Part shown: positions 1 to 8,853 of the stretch, in pieces | Layout: each line of letters starts with the position of its first letter | How positions within the stretch are numbered: position 1 is the first letter of the stretch | DNA from: DAOUAM01 sp034433305 | GTDB taxonomy: Bacteria; Chloroflexota; Dehalococcoidia; Lucifugimonadales; DAOUAM01 | Assembly: GCA_034433305.1 (NCBI GenBank) | Contig: DAOUAM010000042.1 | Location: 1 to 32,699 of the forward strand | Direction: 5' to 3' | DNA length: 32,699 nt | Made by a program: the position numbers and the translations under genes | Notes under the pieces: model-generated | What the model was told of the DNA's origin: nothing | The model's input: only the letters and a program-made list of their open reading frames with translations | Databases searched by the model: none

Positions 1-1
1 G

Positions 2-1675
2 GAGGCAGGCTGCGCCATCCTGGAGTACGAGGGCCTGGACGGCGTGCTGCGGCAGACGCGGCTGTGCTTCTCGCCCAGGCCTCGCAGGCTCTCGGCCTCG
101 GAGGCCCATTTCGAGGCCCGGCTGGAGCCCAAGCAGAAGGCGGAGTTCTTCGTTTCCGTCGTCTGCGACACTTCCACCTGCACCAATGGACACGACGGTA
201 CCGCAAGCTTCAGCGAGGCCTACGCCAGCCTGTCCAGGTCACTGGAGGCCGCCCGCAGCGAGGACTGCGACAGCTACACCTCCAACGAGCAGTTCAACGA
301 CTGGGCCAACCGCTCCCTCAAGGACCTGCACATGATGGTCACCGACACGCTGTGCGGGCCTTACCCTTACGCCGGGGTGCCGTGGTTCAGCACGCCCTTC
401 GGGCGGGACGGCATCATAACGGCGCTGGAGATGCTGTGGGTCAACCCTGGCATCGCCAGAGGCGTGCTGTGCTACCTGGCCGCCACCCAGGCCCGGGAGG
501 TCGCCCCTGAGCAGGAGGCGGAGCCTGGGAAGATCATCCACGAGGTGCGCGCCGGCGAAATGGCCGCGCTGGGGGAGATACCCTTCGGGCGCTACTATGG
601 CAGCGTGGATGTCACCCCCCTCTTCGTGGCCCTGGCCGCGGCCTACTACGAGCATACGGGCGACCGCGTGTTCATTGACGCCATCTGGCCCAATATCCTG
701 CTTGCCCTCCGGTGGATAGACGAGTACGGCGACCTGGACGGCGACGGGTTCGTCGAGTACTCTGGCCGCTCCCACAGGGGCCTGACCAACCAGGGCTGGA
801 AGGACTCGGAGGACTCGGTGTTCCATGCCGATGGCACGCTGGCCGAAGGCCCCATCGCCCTGTGCGAGGTACAGGGCTACGTGTATATGGCCAAGCGGGC
901 GGCTTCGGAGCTGGCGCGCGTCCTGGGACACGCGGAGCTAGCCAGGAAGCTGGCCCTCCAGGCCCATGTGCTGAAACAGCGCTTCCATGCGGCCTTCTGG
1001 GACGAGGAGCTTTCCACCTACATCCTGGCCCTGGACGGCAAAAAGCGGCCCTGCCGGGTCAAGACCTCCAACGCCGGGCACGCCCTGTTCTCGGGCATCG
1101 CCAGCCGCGCCCACGCCGAGCGCGTGGTGCGCACCCTCATGGCCCCGGACTCCTTCTCAGGCTGGGGCATCCGCACCGTGGCGACCTCCGAGGCGCGCTA
1201 CAACCCCATGTCCTACCACAATGGCTCAGTGTGGCCGCACGACAACGCGCTCATTGCCCGGGGCATGGCCAGCTACGGCTTCAAAGACGCCGCCATGACG
1301 GTGTTCACAGGGCTTTTCGACGCCGCCATCGCCATGGAGGCCCACCGCCTGCCGGAGCTTTTCTGCGGCTTCCCGCGTGTCACCGGCGACAGGCCCACCA
1401 TTTACCCCATCGCCTGCTCGCCCCAGTCCTGGTCTTCAGCAGCGGTGTTCATGCTGCTCCAATCGTGCCTGGGGCTTACGGTCAGGGGTGCCCATCGCCA
1501 GGTGTACCTTTACAACCCTGCCCTGCCAGAGTCTATCCAGGCGGTCCGCATCAGGGACCTCAAGGTAGGCAACGGCTCCGTGGACCTGGACATGCAACGT
1601 TACCCCACCGACGTGGTCACCAACCTGGTGCGCCGCAAGGGCGACGTGGGCCTGGTGGTGGTGAAGGGGCGGTAG
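2..1675 (+). CDS. Amylo-alpha-1,6-glucosidase-like glycosidase, 5' end missing
   Basis: The frame is open to the first base of the window and reads EAGCAILEYEGLDGVLRQTR before the GTG at 44, so the gene is cut by the window edge and 44 is not a true start. The text resembles the bacterial glycogen-debranching type amylo-alpha-1,6-glucosidase family: a beta-sandwich N-terminal domain (GLDGVLRQT belongs to it) followed by an (alpha/alpha)6 barrel. Barrel landmarks are WFSTPFGRDGIITALE, NQGWKDSEDSV, HNGSVWPHDNALIARG and PELFCGF. The acidic residues in GRDG and GWKDS lie where these glycosidases carry catalytic or substrate-binding acids (family knowledge). It probably hydrolyses alpha-glucosidic branch or storage-glucan bonds, but related GH63/GH15-like barrels act on other sugars, so the substrate is uncertain. 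Nothing downstream on the same strand belongs with it. Confidence 0.85.
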   Translation, partial: EAGCAILEYEGLDGVLRQTRLCFSPRPRRLSASEAHFEARLEPKQKAEFFVSVVCDTSTCTNGHDGTASFSEAYASLSRSLEAARSEDCDSYTSNEQFNDWANRSLKDLHMMVTDTLCGPYPYAGVPWFSTPFGRDGIITALEMLWVNPGIARGVLCYLAATQAREVAPEQEAEPGKIIHEVRAGEMAALGEIPFGRYYGSVDVTPLFVALAAAYYEHTGDRVFIDAIWPNILLALRWIDEYGDLDGDGFVEYSGRSHRGLTNQGWKDSEDSVFHADGTLAEGPIALCEVQGYVYMAKRAASELARVLGHAELARKLALQAHVLKQRFHAAFWDEELSTYILALDGKKRPCRVKTSNAGHALFSGIASRAHAERVVRTLMAPDSFSGWGIRTVATSEARYNPMSYHNGSVWPHDNALIARGMASYGFKDAAMTVFTGLFDAAIAMEAHRLPELFCGFPRVTGDRPTIYPIACSPQSWSSAAVFMLLQSCLGLTVRGAHRQVYLYNPALPESIQAVRIRDLKVGNGSVDLDMQRYPTDVVTNLVRRKGDVGLVVVKGR

Positions 1676-1908
1676 CCGCACTGTGCGTAACGGCTGACAG
1701 GGAACCAAGCTCTGGCCCGGCCCCCTGTCCTCATATCAGAAGGTGTATGAGGAGATAGGCTTCTAGACTTCGGTCCGGGCGTCTAGTCTGGGAGAACCTC
1801 TCAAAACATGGTAACGGTCGCCGTAAGAGTATATGTAGTTGCATCCAGGCCCGTGGCCTTCCAGCAAAACCATATGTAACGCTATGCAGCGTAGCCCTTG
1901 GCGTAATG

Positions 1909-2706
1909 CTACATCTTTATGGTCGTCTCAATATATCGTTGCTTGTCTAAGATTTCGCACAGGTCATGCACATCACCATCGGTGCTATAGATTGCAACAT
2001 CAGATGGCGCCTCGAGGACAATAAGCGCATCAGAAATCGGGTAACAGTTCGAACGCTCCCCAAAGGGTACATCTTTGCCTGACAGGATTTCGGTGAATGC
2101 CTTTGCGGCCCTGGCCAGGTTAGGCCTGTCATAGTGGTCCGCCGAGGAGATAATCTTCTCAATGATTTGCCGGTGTTGCTTGATAAAGGCTTGCACCTGA
2201 CATGAAGGTGGATTTTCCTTCAGACATTTGAGGCCATCTATGTCATACTCGCCTCGGTCATTTCGCTTAGGACTCCAGGCCTTCAAGACGCATCCTACCT
2301 CGTCGGCAAAACACGCTTTATCTATAGAGTCCCAGAAGTGGTCATGCGCCTTCCATTCGATAAAGTCCTCCAGTCGCTCCAGTGTAGCTTGCCTATCTCC
2401 ATCAAAGCCCAGAAATGCCAGCAGAGCTATTGTGCGACGGTACTTGCGGTGTGACGGTATATATCTGCCCAGCCGTTTGACGGCCTCCTCCACGCTCGGC
2501 GAGGTATAGAGAAGGTCTCGGAAAATGATAGCGTCCTTGATAAGGGTACGGTTGAACTCGCCCAACACGTGGCCCGAGGTGCAAAGATTGCGACCGTGAA
2601 TATTGTGTCTGATAGTATCTCGGCGTCCTTGCTCACCGATAACACGCTCGATCTGAATGGTGGTTTCCAGGAACAAGGACTCTTGTTCAGTGGGTATTTG
2701 TGCCAT
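1909..2706 (-). CDS. PIN-like domain protein (candidate RNase), low-G+C operon gene 3
   Basis: The frame can start at TTG 2745 (278 residues) or at ATG 2706 (265 residues). I prefer the ATG, although neither has a clear Shine-Dalgarno. Numbered from the TTG, acidic residues sit where PIN nucleases place their metal-binding acids: E27 in LFLETT (normally Asp), E63 in GHVLGEF, D239 in PISDALIV, and D256/D258 in YSTDGDVHDL. The 'DALI' strand-helix followed by 'STDGD' is typical of the PIN C-terminal half. About 170 residues of mainly helical sequence lie between the second and third acids, so this is much longer than a classic 130-residue VapC toxin. It overlaps the 3' end of the gene upstream by about 20 bases, so the two are probably co-translated. 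Nuclease activity is inferred. The Asp-to-Glu change at the first position could reduce activity. Confidence 0.7.
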   Translation of the reverse strand: MAQIPTEQESLFLETTIQIERVIGEQGRRDTIRHNIHGRNLCTSGHVLGEFNRTLIKDAIIFRDLLYTSPSVEEAVKRLGRYIPSHRKYRRTIALLAFLGFDGDRQATLERLEDFIEWKAHDHFWDSIDKACFADEVGCVLKAWSPKRNDRGEYDIDGLKCLKENPPSCQVQAFIKQHRQIIEKIISSADHYDRPNLARAAKAFTEILSGKDVPFGERSNCYPISDALIVLEAPSDVAIYSTDGDVHDLCEILDKQRYIETTIKM

Positions 2707-3421
2707 GGCGGGAATTGACAAATTTGTCCGACGGAACAGTTTCAAAACCCTGTTGTCTCAGCATCTTGTCCAGAGACCGGACCTTTTCCCTATCCCAGTC
2801 GAGGTCTTCGAGTAATTGCAGCGCAGTTTTGATCGTTTCAGCCTGACTTAAGCTCATGTCCTCACTGTATACAGAATGCAGCGCGTCATAAACACACAAT
2901 ACAGCCGATGTCAAGTGTCTGTTGCTCCTGGAACGGCTTAGATTTAATAATACCCTCATTTGCTCGATGATCTTGACATGATGAGACAATCTGAGCGTCA
3001 ATTCGTCGAAGTCTTGCAACAACGCCTCAGCCGTCTTCACAACTTCTTTAACATTGCTTAGCCACTCGTATTCACCAGAGGCAGCAGCAGGGATCGAGTC
3101 CCTTTCTTGGTGCCACTCGATATGCCTGGTTAACCGAGCAAGCGCAGGTCGCACGCCAGATTCTATTTGAGCTTCCAGACGTTCCACGCGCTCTTCAAGC
3201 TCTGTACCCGGTCCGTGCCGACCTTTCATTTCTATATACCATGGAAGGCTGCGACTAAGGTAAACGCGAAGCATACCCTGGAAGTATGTGCTGGCGATGC
3301 GTTCAGGGAAATCTCTGAAAAGCTCGGAGGACAATGGAAAGGCAAGCTGCCTGGGTGGCTGCTGCTTCTCTTCGGCTTCACTATACCTTTCCCATTGTGG
3401 CGCTGGCTTTTGCTCAGACAT
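2687..3421 (-). CDS. Unrecognised helical protein, low-G+C operon gene 2
   Basis: This is a 244-residue protein that I cannot assign to a family. It has no signal peptide or membrane segment. Residues about 70-90 (ELEERVERLEAQIESG) look like a short coiled coil, and most of the rest is predicted helical by eye, with many Leu, Glu and Arg residues. The ATG at 3421 is one base after the stop codon of the gene upstream (TAA occupies 3425-3423), and its own 3' end overlaps the PIN-like gene. The three genes therefore form one tight transcription unit, and this protein may be a partner or regulator of the PIN-like protein. Codon use is less G/C-biased at third positions than in the neighbouring metabolic genes. 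Confidence 0.75.
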   Translation of the reverse strand: MSEQKPAPQWERYSEAEEKQQPPRQLAFPLSSELFRDFPERIASTYFQGMLRVYLSRSLPWYIEMKGRHGPGTELEERVERLEAQIESGVRPALARLTRHIEWHQERDSIPAAASGEYEWLSNVKEVVKTAEALLQDFDELTLRLSHHVKIIEQMRVLLNLSRSRSNRHLTSAVLCVYDALHSVYSEDMSLSQAETIKTALQLLEDLDWDREKVRSLDKMLRQQGFETVPSDKFVNSRHGTNTH

Positions 3422-3422
3422 A

Positions 3423-4139
3423 TTAGTGTTCTCTGTGAGTGTCCATCACCTCTCTTAAGGCTGTAAGAGCCTTGTTGAGGGCATGAAGGAGGTCGCTGAG
3501 GTCTTCTACTGTCATAGTAAGCGTCAATGACTCAGTGCCGGAAGTATCTACGATGTCAAAGATGAGAGGAGAAAGAAAGGGCACGTTATCCTGACCACCG
3601 GATGGCATCTGTGCAGTTATGCGAACAGTGGCGTAGTCCAGATTGGCTGGAGGGCTTCCTGTGCTTTCGCTCCGCTTTTCAACTACTTCCCAGGATACAT
3701 CAAGATAGATGCTGTTTTTTGATGTACGCTTTATCGCATAATGGCGCCGCAGGTCGGCGGTTACCAGCCTATCTTCCACGTACTGGATACGAGCGAGGAC
3801 CTCGTCTCGAAGCTGGTCCTCGGCTGGTGTAGGGCTGCCGCCCGTTCGGTAGGCGCTCTCATGGCTTGCAAGAAAAGATACGACCATGTTCCTGTAACCA
3901 GTCAGGATACCTGAAACCATAACTGGTATGTCATGTCTTAATTGCCCGATGCAAGCCTTGGGCAGATTGTGTTTTTCGAGTTGAAGGGAGACATTGTCCT
4001 CAGCGAAGTCGAAGGAGACCTGTGCAGGCAGTCGAAAGCGGACTTTGACGAGACCAGCAGTTAACCAGGAGGCTAGCAAGTCCACCAACCGGGTGAATTC
4101 GTCATGTCCAACATGGCCAACTGTAATCTGGCTGCTCAT
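3423..4139 (-). CDS. Unrecognised protein, low-G+C operon gene 1
   Basis: This is a 238-residue soluble protein and the first gene of the three-gene minus-strand operon. I do not recognise a family. The N-terminal half alternates strands and helices. The C-terminal part reads like beta-strands (YATVRITAQMP, PLIFDIVDTSG, SLTLTMTVEDL) followed by an amphipathic helix (LSDLLHALNKALTALREV). There is no signal peptide. The stop is one base from the start of the next gene. The promoter would lie in 4140-4360, which holds no obvious -35/-10 pair. A role as a sensor or antitoxin for the PIN-like protein is possible but is only a guess from position. Confidence 0.75.
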   Translation of the reverse strand: MSSQITVGHVGHDEFTRLVDLLASWLTAGLVKVRFRLPAQVSFDFAEDNVSLQLEKHNLPKACIGQLRHDIPVMVSGILTGYRNMVVSFLASHESAYRTGGSPTPAEDQLRDEVLARIQYVEDRLVTADLRRHYAIKRTSKNSIYLDVSWEVVEKRSESTGSPPANLDYATVRITAQMPSGGQDNVPFLSPLIFDIVDTSGTESLTLTMTVEDLSDLLHALNKALTALREVMDTHREH

Positions 4140-4360
4140 GGCGCAAAGCCCGGTATAGGGTATCTTGACAGGTTGCCGTGGAAAAAGGACAAGGTTACTC
4201 TATCACTAGGGCAGGAAAACCTCAAGCCCCAGGGGAGGATGGCGACGCACCAGGGCCTTGACGTGCAATTTGGGAGCCTCGCTTTCTTCCCTGGCTTTAG
4301 ATGGTTCGAGTAGTTATACTCAGACCGTCGAATTTAGCTGCCTGGATGACGTCTCCGCTG

Positions 4361-5488
4361 CTACCCACCGGCCGCGGCGAAGCGGTCGGGCGCGAAGGGG
4401 GCGATGGGCAGGCCGGTCTTGCCCGATGTCACCAGGTCGGCAGTGGCCTTGCCGATGCCCGGCGCGATGAGGATGCCCTTCTTGCCAGCGCCCGTCGCCA
4501 GGTACACGTTGTCCCAGCCTGGCGCCCTGCCGATAATGGGCAGCCAGTCGGGTGTCACCGGGCGCAGGCAGGCCGTGTGCTTGACCAGCCTGGCCTGGGC
4601 CATGGAAGGCATGAGCCTGATGGCGCCACTCAGCAGTTTCTGCTTCGCCGACTCGCTGGGCTGCCTGTCGAAGCCGCGCCGCTCCTCGGTGGCGCCGCAC
4701 CAGACCAGGCCATCGGCCCGGTGGAACAGCGACACGCCGCCGGCGCCCAGGTCGTGGGCCAGCGCCGGCCCCGGCAGCGCCATGCGCAGGATTTCCCCCT
4801 TGAGCGGCTCTACGGGCACCGGCGCGCCCAGCCACGGCTCGGCCTCCCGCGACCACGGCCCCATGGCAATCACCACCGCATCGCAGGCCAGCTCGCCGTC
4901 GGACAGTAGCACGGCGCCCACACGGCCACCGGCCCGCCTCAGTCCCGTCACCTGGCCGGAGCGCACGCGGGCGCCATGCCGCTGGGCGGCCCTGGACAGG
5001 GCCAGGGTGTAGAGGTAGCTGTCCAGCACCGCGTTGCCGTACATGTACAGCCCCGAGATGACGCCGGGCGCCACGCGCGGCTCCAGCTCTCGCACGTCGC
5101 GGGCGTCCAGCCAGTGGGCCGAGAAGCCCTGGGGCGCCTTCTGGAAGATATCAGAGGTCTCCCGCAGTCCCGGCAGATCAGACTCGGCCAGGGCCACGTG
5201 GACCATGGAGATGACCCGGGGAAGGAAGTCCACGCCCGACTCGGCCTTCAGCTCCTCCCAAGAGGCCAGGTGCATCCGGTAGGACTCGATGGCCAGCGGC
5301 CCCAGCGGGCCGGGGATGCCGGCGCCCTGGAGGGGGTTCAGCCCGCCGGCCGAGTAGCCCGACGCCTGGGAGCCGATCCCCTCGCGCTCCACGATGGTGA
5401 CATCCGCGCCCTCGCGGGCAAGGTACCAGGCAGCGGCGCAGCCGGCCGCGCCCCCACCAACGATGACAACCTGGCTGGTGTTGCTCAT
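4361..5488 (-). CDS. FAD-dependent oxidoreductase, D-amino-acid oxidase/glycine oxidase (DAO) family
   Basis: This is a 375-residue cytosolic flavoprotein. The frame extends back to 5536, but the ATG at 5488 has a good ribosome-binding site (CAGGAGCGCCT just upstream) and puts the Rossmann dinucleotide motif VVIVGGGAAG at residues 7-16, as is normal for DAO-fold enzymes. An acidic end to strand 2 follows (VTIVERE), then the DAO-like YSAGGLN segment, and near the C-terminus the FAD-closing motif GWDNVYLATGAGKKGILIAPGIG. Family members oxidise the C-N bond of amino acids, glycine, sarcosine or similar amines and reduce O2 or pass electrons on. The exact substrate cannot be read from the sequence. 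It is followed in transcription order by the low-G+C operon. Upstream lie an SDR and an MFS carrier on the same strand, which suggests a catabolic set. Confidence 0.85.
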   Translation of the reverse strand: MSNTSQVVIVGGGAAGCAAAWYLAREGADVTIVEREGIGSQASGYSAGGLNPLQGAGIPGPLGPLAIESYRMHLASWEELKAESGVDFLPRVISMVHVALAESDLPGLRETSDIFQKAPQGFSAHWLDARDVRELEPRVAPGVISGLYMYGNAVLDSYLYTLALSRAAQRHGARVRSGQVTGLRRAGGRVGAVLLSDGELACDAVVIAMGPWSREAEPWLGAPVPVEPLKGEILRMALPGPALAHDLGAGGVSLFHRADGLVWCGATEERRGFDRQPSESAKQKLLSGAIRLMPSMAQARLVKHTACLRPVTPDWLPIIGRAPGWDNVYLATGAGKKGILIAPGIGKATADLVTSGKTGLPIAPFAPDRFAAAGG

Positions 5489-5598
5489 AGGCGCTCCTGT
5501 GCTCCAGTAAGCGTTGGGATGGCATCCATGATACACCGGCCGGCCAATACCAGTGCACTGATCCGGCGTGGGCCCAATCGCCAGCGGGGGAGGCGCTG

Positions 5599-6411
5599 CT
5601 AGGTCAGCAATATACCGCCATCCACGATAACTGCCGCGCCTGTCATATAGGCCGATGCAGGCGAGGACAGGAACAGCGTCACCGTGGCGATGTTATCCGG
5701 TGTGCCCATGCGCCGCAGGGGAATCCTGGCGATGAACTGTGCCCGTATAGCCTCGGCCTGCTCGGGCGACAGCCCGGCCAGGGACTGCTGGCTGCCCTCG
5801 GTAGCAATGGCGCCAGGCGCGATCATGTTCACTCGAATCCTGTAGGGCGCCACCTCAAGGGCGAAGTTGCGGGTGAACATGAGCAGGCCGCCCTTGGAGG
5901 CGTCGTAGGCCGCCAGGCCAACAGACGAGGGGTGAAAGGAGTCAATGGAGCCAATATTGACTATGACACCGCCCCCACCTTGAGCAATGACCTGGTTGGC
6001 GAATTCTCTGGAGTAGAGGAAAGCTCCCCGCAGGTTCACGTTCTGCACCCGGTCCCACTCCTGGACACTCATTTCCAGCGCTGGCCTGAAAGGATAGATG
6101 CCCGCGTTGTTCACAAGCACGTCCAGGTGACCGTACTCGCCGACGCTGGCCTGCACCACCTGGCGCACCGATGATTCCTCCGCCACGTCGCCTACCAGGG
6201 CCATGGCCGTCGCCCCGGACTGGCGGACCTCTTCCACCGTCCGAGCCGCGGCGCTCTCGTCCCTGTCCATGACCACCACCGCGGCGCCCGCCTCGGCAAG
6301 GCGCCGCACTATACCTCTCCCGATGCCCATTCCACCGCCAGTGACGATGGCAACTTTGCCCTCCAGACTGAGCAGCTTTGAGACCGGAATGTGCTCACTT
6401 TGCTGTGCCAT
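5599..6411 (-). CDS. SDR-family NAD(P)-dependent oxidoreductase
   Basis: This is a classical short-chain dehydrogenase/reductase of 270 residues. The ATG at 6411 is preferred over the upstream in-frame start at 6444 because CAGGAGAG sits about 6-7 bases before it. From this start the cofactor motif TGGGMGIG is at residues 24-31. D49 ends the second strand and argues for NAD over NADP. NNAG is at 101-104, and the active-site Ser155, Tyr169 and Lys173 are present (YDASK). The C-terminus has the usual PLRRMGTPDNIATVTLFLSS and VDGG segments. Such enzymes interconvert alcohols and ketones on sugars, polyols, hydroxy acids or steroids, and the substrate is unknown. The neighbouring oxidase, MFS carrier and second SDR on the same strand suggest one catabolic region, although the gaps are 100 bases or more. 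Confidence 0.9.
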   Translation of the reverse strand: MAQQSEHIPVSKLLSLEGKVAIVTGGGMGIGRGIVRRLAEAGAAVVVMDRDESAAARTVEEVRQSGATAMALVGDVAEESSVRQVVQASVGEYGHLDVLVNNAGIYPFRPALEMSVQEWDRVQNVNLRGAFLYSREFANQVIAQGGGGVIVNIGSIDSFHPSSVGLAAYDASKGGLLMFTRNFALEVAPYRIRVNMIAPGAIATEGSQQSLAGLSPEQAEAIRAQFIARIPLRRMGTPDNIATVTLFLSSPASAYMTGAAVIVDGGILLT

Positions 6412-6541
6412 GATTGCTCTCCTGAGCCACGGGGGCATCCCCATTCCAACGTCTTCGGGTCACTCTCACGTCGGTGCCGCTGCCTCCACCAGCAGCACCG
6501 TGTCTTGACCCTTGAAAGGGCATCCCGTGTCTTCCCTCCAT

Positions 6542-7876
6542 CTAATCGTCCGCGGCGAAGCCCTCGGCCAGGGCACGGGCCGGCAGCCTGGGCCGCCGCG
6601 CGCTGTACACTAGGACTCCCGCCAGCCCATAGGCGACCACGCCGAATACGAACAGCGAGCCGTAGCCGTTGGTGAGGCTGAAGAGCAGCGCGCCCAGCGT
6701 CGGCCCCAGGCCCAGGGCGCCCGTCTGGAAAGGCCCCATGATGCCCGTTATGGACCCGAAGGAGCCTCGCCCGTAGTACTGCGCCAGCATCATCTGGCCC
6801 AGCACGTTCAGCCCGCCCGAGGCGAGGCCCCAGAGGACCACCATGGCGAAGCCGCCGCCGGCAGGCTCCACGGCCATGAACAGCAGCGTCGTGATGCCGC
6901 TGATGATGCAGGCGATGGCAGCCAGCCCCCTGGGCGAGAAGCGGTCGGCCAGGTAGCCCCAGCCAGGGTTGACCACCGCGCCCAGCAGCGAGCTGAGGCT
7001 GAGGGCGGTCGCCGCCACCGGCTGGGACAGGTCAGCGTCCCGCAGGTAAGGCACCACCTGGAAGCTGACGGCCCCCGAGACCAGGACAGTCAGCGACTCC
7101 GCCACCAGGATGAGCCAGAAGGCCCCGGTGCTGGCCGCCTCGCCGGCCTTCCAGTTGAACTCCCTCGCACCGGGAGCAGCGGGCCTCGCCGCACCCCTGG
7201 ACGCTGCCTGCTCTTCCCGGGTGTCATCGCCGTCGGGGCGCAGGCCGATGTCCTCCGGCCGGCGCCGCATGATAAAGAACAGCGGCAGCGCCATGGCCAG
7301 CATGAAGAAGCCCATATACTGGTAGGCCGCGCGCCAGCTCAGCGCCACGGCTATGAGGGATATGACCTGGATGTTGATGGCGCCGCCCACGGGCCGGGCC
7401 ATGGAGGTCAGCCCCAGGGCCAGGTTGCGCCGCCTCCGGAAGAAGTTGACGGCCACGGTGCGCGGCACCACGCCGATCAGGACCGGGTTGGCAATGCCCC
7501 TGCCTATGATGTAGGCGGCGTAGAACTGCCAGACGGCGTGGACGCCTGCCAGGGCGAAGAAGGAGCAGGCCAGGACCAGCGCCCCCACGGGCATGAGCAG
7601 CCGCGGGCCATGCCTGTCGGCCAGCCGCCCGACGACGGGGGTCAGCAGCCCCGATGTCCACGTGCCGGCGGTGACGGCGAAGGCGATGGTGCTGCGCTTC
7701 CAGCCCAGGTCCTCGAAGATGAGGCTCTGGATGCCGCCCAGCACAATCTGGGTTATGCCGGTGGCAGCGTATGTCCCCACCGCCGCCGTCCCCAGCACCA
7801 GCCAACCGTAGAAGAACGGCGTCCGCGGTCGCCACTCGGCTATGCTCCTGAACAGGTACATGCTCAGTCCGGTCAC
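6542..7876 (-). CDS. MFS transporter (oxalate/formate or monocarboxylate-type)
   Basis: This is a 444-residue major facilitator with about 12 hydrophobic segments. The A-like motif GRLADRHGPR is at residues 83-92, and a second copy GYLADRFSPRG begins the C-terminal half, as in the two-fold MFS repeat. A charged cytoplasmic loop rich in Ala, Arg and Pro joins the halves. The N-terminal text (FFYGWLVLGTAAVGTYAATG) resembles MFS carriers of the oxalate/formate antiporter and monocarboxylate group (family knowledge), so an organic acid is a plausible cargo. The longest frame starts with GTG at 7876. An ATG at 7861 (MYLFRS) is an alternative, and neither has a strong ribosome-binding site. It lies between two SDR genes on the same strand. 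Confidence 0.88.
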   Translation of the reverse strand: MTGLSMYLFRSIAEWRPRTPFFYGWLVLGTAAVGTYAATGITQIVLGGIQSLIFEDLGWKRSTIAFAVTAGTWTSGLLTPVVGRLADRHGPRLLMPVGALVLACSFFALAGVHAVWQFYAAYIIGRGIANPVLIGVVPRTVAVNFFRRRRNLALGLTSMARPVGGAINIQVISLIAVALSWRAAYQYMGFFMLAMALPLFFIMRRRPEDIGLRPDGDDTREEQAASRGAARPAAPGAREFNWKAGEAASTGAFWLILVAESLTVLVSGAVSFQVVPYLRDADLSQPVAATALSLSSLLGAVVNPGWGYLADRFSPRGLAAIACIISGITTLLFMAVEPAGGGFAMVVLWGLASGGLNVLGQMMLAQYYGRGSFGSITGIMGPFQTGALGLGPTLGALLFSLTNGYGSLFVFGVVAYGLAGVLVYSARRPRLPARALAEGFAADD

Positions 7877-7942
7877 TCAGAGGCTGGATCAACCGATAAC
7901 GCATGATGCATATTAGCGCTGCGCCGGTGGTAAGGCGCAACC

Positions 7943-8018
7943 GGCCCCCTCTCTGACTCTCCCCCAAAGGGGGCGAGGATGTCCCTTCCCCCCGTGGGGG
8001 ACGGTCAGGAAGGGGGCC
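7943..8018. repeat. Palindromic C/G-rich intergenic repeat, copy A
   Basis: The ends GGCCCCCT and AGGGGGCC are perfect inverted repeats. The two 23-base arms match at about 19 positions, and each arm closes with a CCCCC/GGGGG mini-hairpin, giving a cloverleaf-like fold. The same unit recurs at about 10631-10705, 11777-11860, 11861-11942 and 23464-23542, always between genes. Here it lies between two minus-strand genes. Confidence 0.85.
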
Positions 8019-8052
8019 AGCCGCCAGCCCCGGCACGGGGGGGTAAACACTC

Positions 8053-8853
8053 TCAATCGCGCAGTATAACGCCGCCGTCCACGTGGATGCACTGGCCCGT
8101 GACGTTGCAGGCGTCCTCAGAGGCCAGGAACGCGGCCATCTTGCCGATGTCCTCCGGCGTCTGCGGCCGGCCCAGGGGTATGACCGGATCGTACTGCTCC
8201 CTGAAGACCTCGTAGGGCGACTTGCCGGCCAGGGAAGGGTCACGCCGCTGGCGGGCCAGGGCGCCAGACTCCTGGAAGGCCGTCCAGACCGCGCCGGGGC
8301 ATATGGCGTTGACGTTGATGTTGAAGGAAGCCAGGGTATAGGCCAGGCCCTTGGTGTAGCGCAGCACCGCCGCCTTGCTGGCCGCGTAGGCCCCGGTGCT
8401 GCGGCGCGCCGCGTGGCCCGCCATGGACGCGATGTTGATGATCTTGCCGTACCGCCGCTCCTTCATGTGCGGCACGGCGGCGTTGCAGCAGTGGACCACG
8501 CCCTTGACGTTGATGGCGAAGGTCACGTCCCAGTCCTCCTCCCGGTCCTCGCCCGTATGCCGGTTGGGGGCCGACGCCACGCCAGCGTTGTTCACCAGGA
8601 TGTCCAGGGCGCCCCACTCGGATATGACGCGCCGCACCGCCTGCTCCGCCGACGCCGGGTCAGTGACGTCCAGCTTCAGCGCCAGCGTCCTGACGCCCTT
8701 GATTTCGGCGGCGACCCGCGCGGCCGCCTTTTCGTCAATGTCCGTGAGGGCCACCGCCGCGCCCTGGACGGCCATCACCCTGGCGATACCCGCGCCTATC
8801 CCCGAGCCAGCCCCCGTCACCAGCGCCGTCTTCCCTGTCAGGTCTCCCAGCAT
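8053..8853 (-). CDS. SDR-family NAD(P)-dependent oxidoreductase
   Basis: This is a 266-residue classical SDR. TGAGSGIG is at residues 13-20, D38 ends strand 2 (TDID, favouring NAD), and NNAG is at 88-91. The catalytic Ser143, Tyr156 and Lys160 show the textbook spacing (INIAS, YAASK). The C-terminal half has NVNAICPGAVWT and PLGRPQTPEDIGKMAAFLAS, and it ends in VDGGVILRD. The ATG at 8853 is supported by GAGGTGA about 7 bases upstream. It is a distant relative of the SDR at 5599 and the two are clearly not recent duplicates. The substrate is probably a secondary alcohol, polyol or hydroxy acid. It heads the minus-strand SDR-MFS-SDR-oxidase series, but the repeat copy between it and the MFS gene means co-transcription is uncertain. 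Confidence 0.9.
   Translation of the reverse strand: MLGDLTGKTALVTGAGSGIGAGIARVMAVQGAAVALTDIDEKAAARVAAEIKGVRTLALKLDVTDPASAEQAVRRVISEWGALDILVNNAGVASAPNRHTGEDREEDWDVTFAINVKGVVHCCNAAVPHMKERRYGKIINIASMAGHAARRSTGAYAASKAAVLRYTKGLAYTLASFNINVNAICPGAVWTAFQESGALARQRRDPSLAGKSPYEVFREQYDPVIPLGRPQTPEDIGKMAAFLASEDACNVTGQCIHVDGGVILRD

Noticed and set aside
4301..5602. Long plus-strand frames opposite the FAD oxidoreductase
   Set aside because: They are antisense shadows caused by high G+C, while the minus-strand protein has clear FAD-fold motifs.
7943..8018. Possible CRISPR-like repeat
   Set aside because: Copies are scattered, palindromic over the whole unit and not separated by regular spacers.
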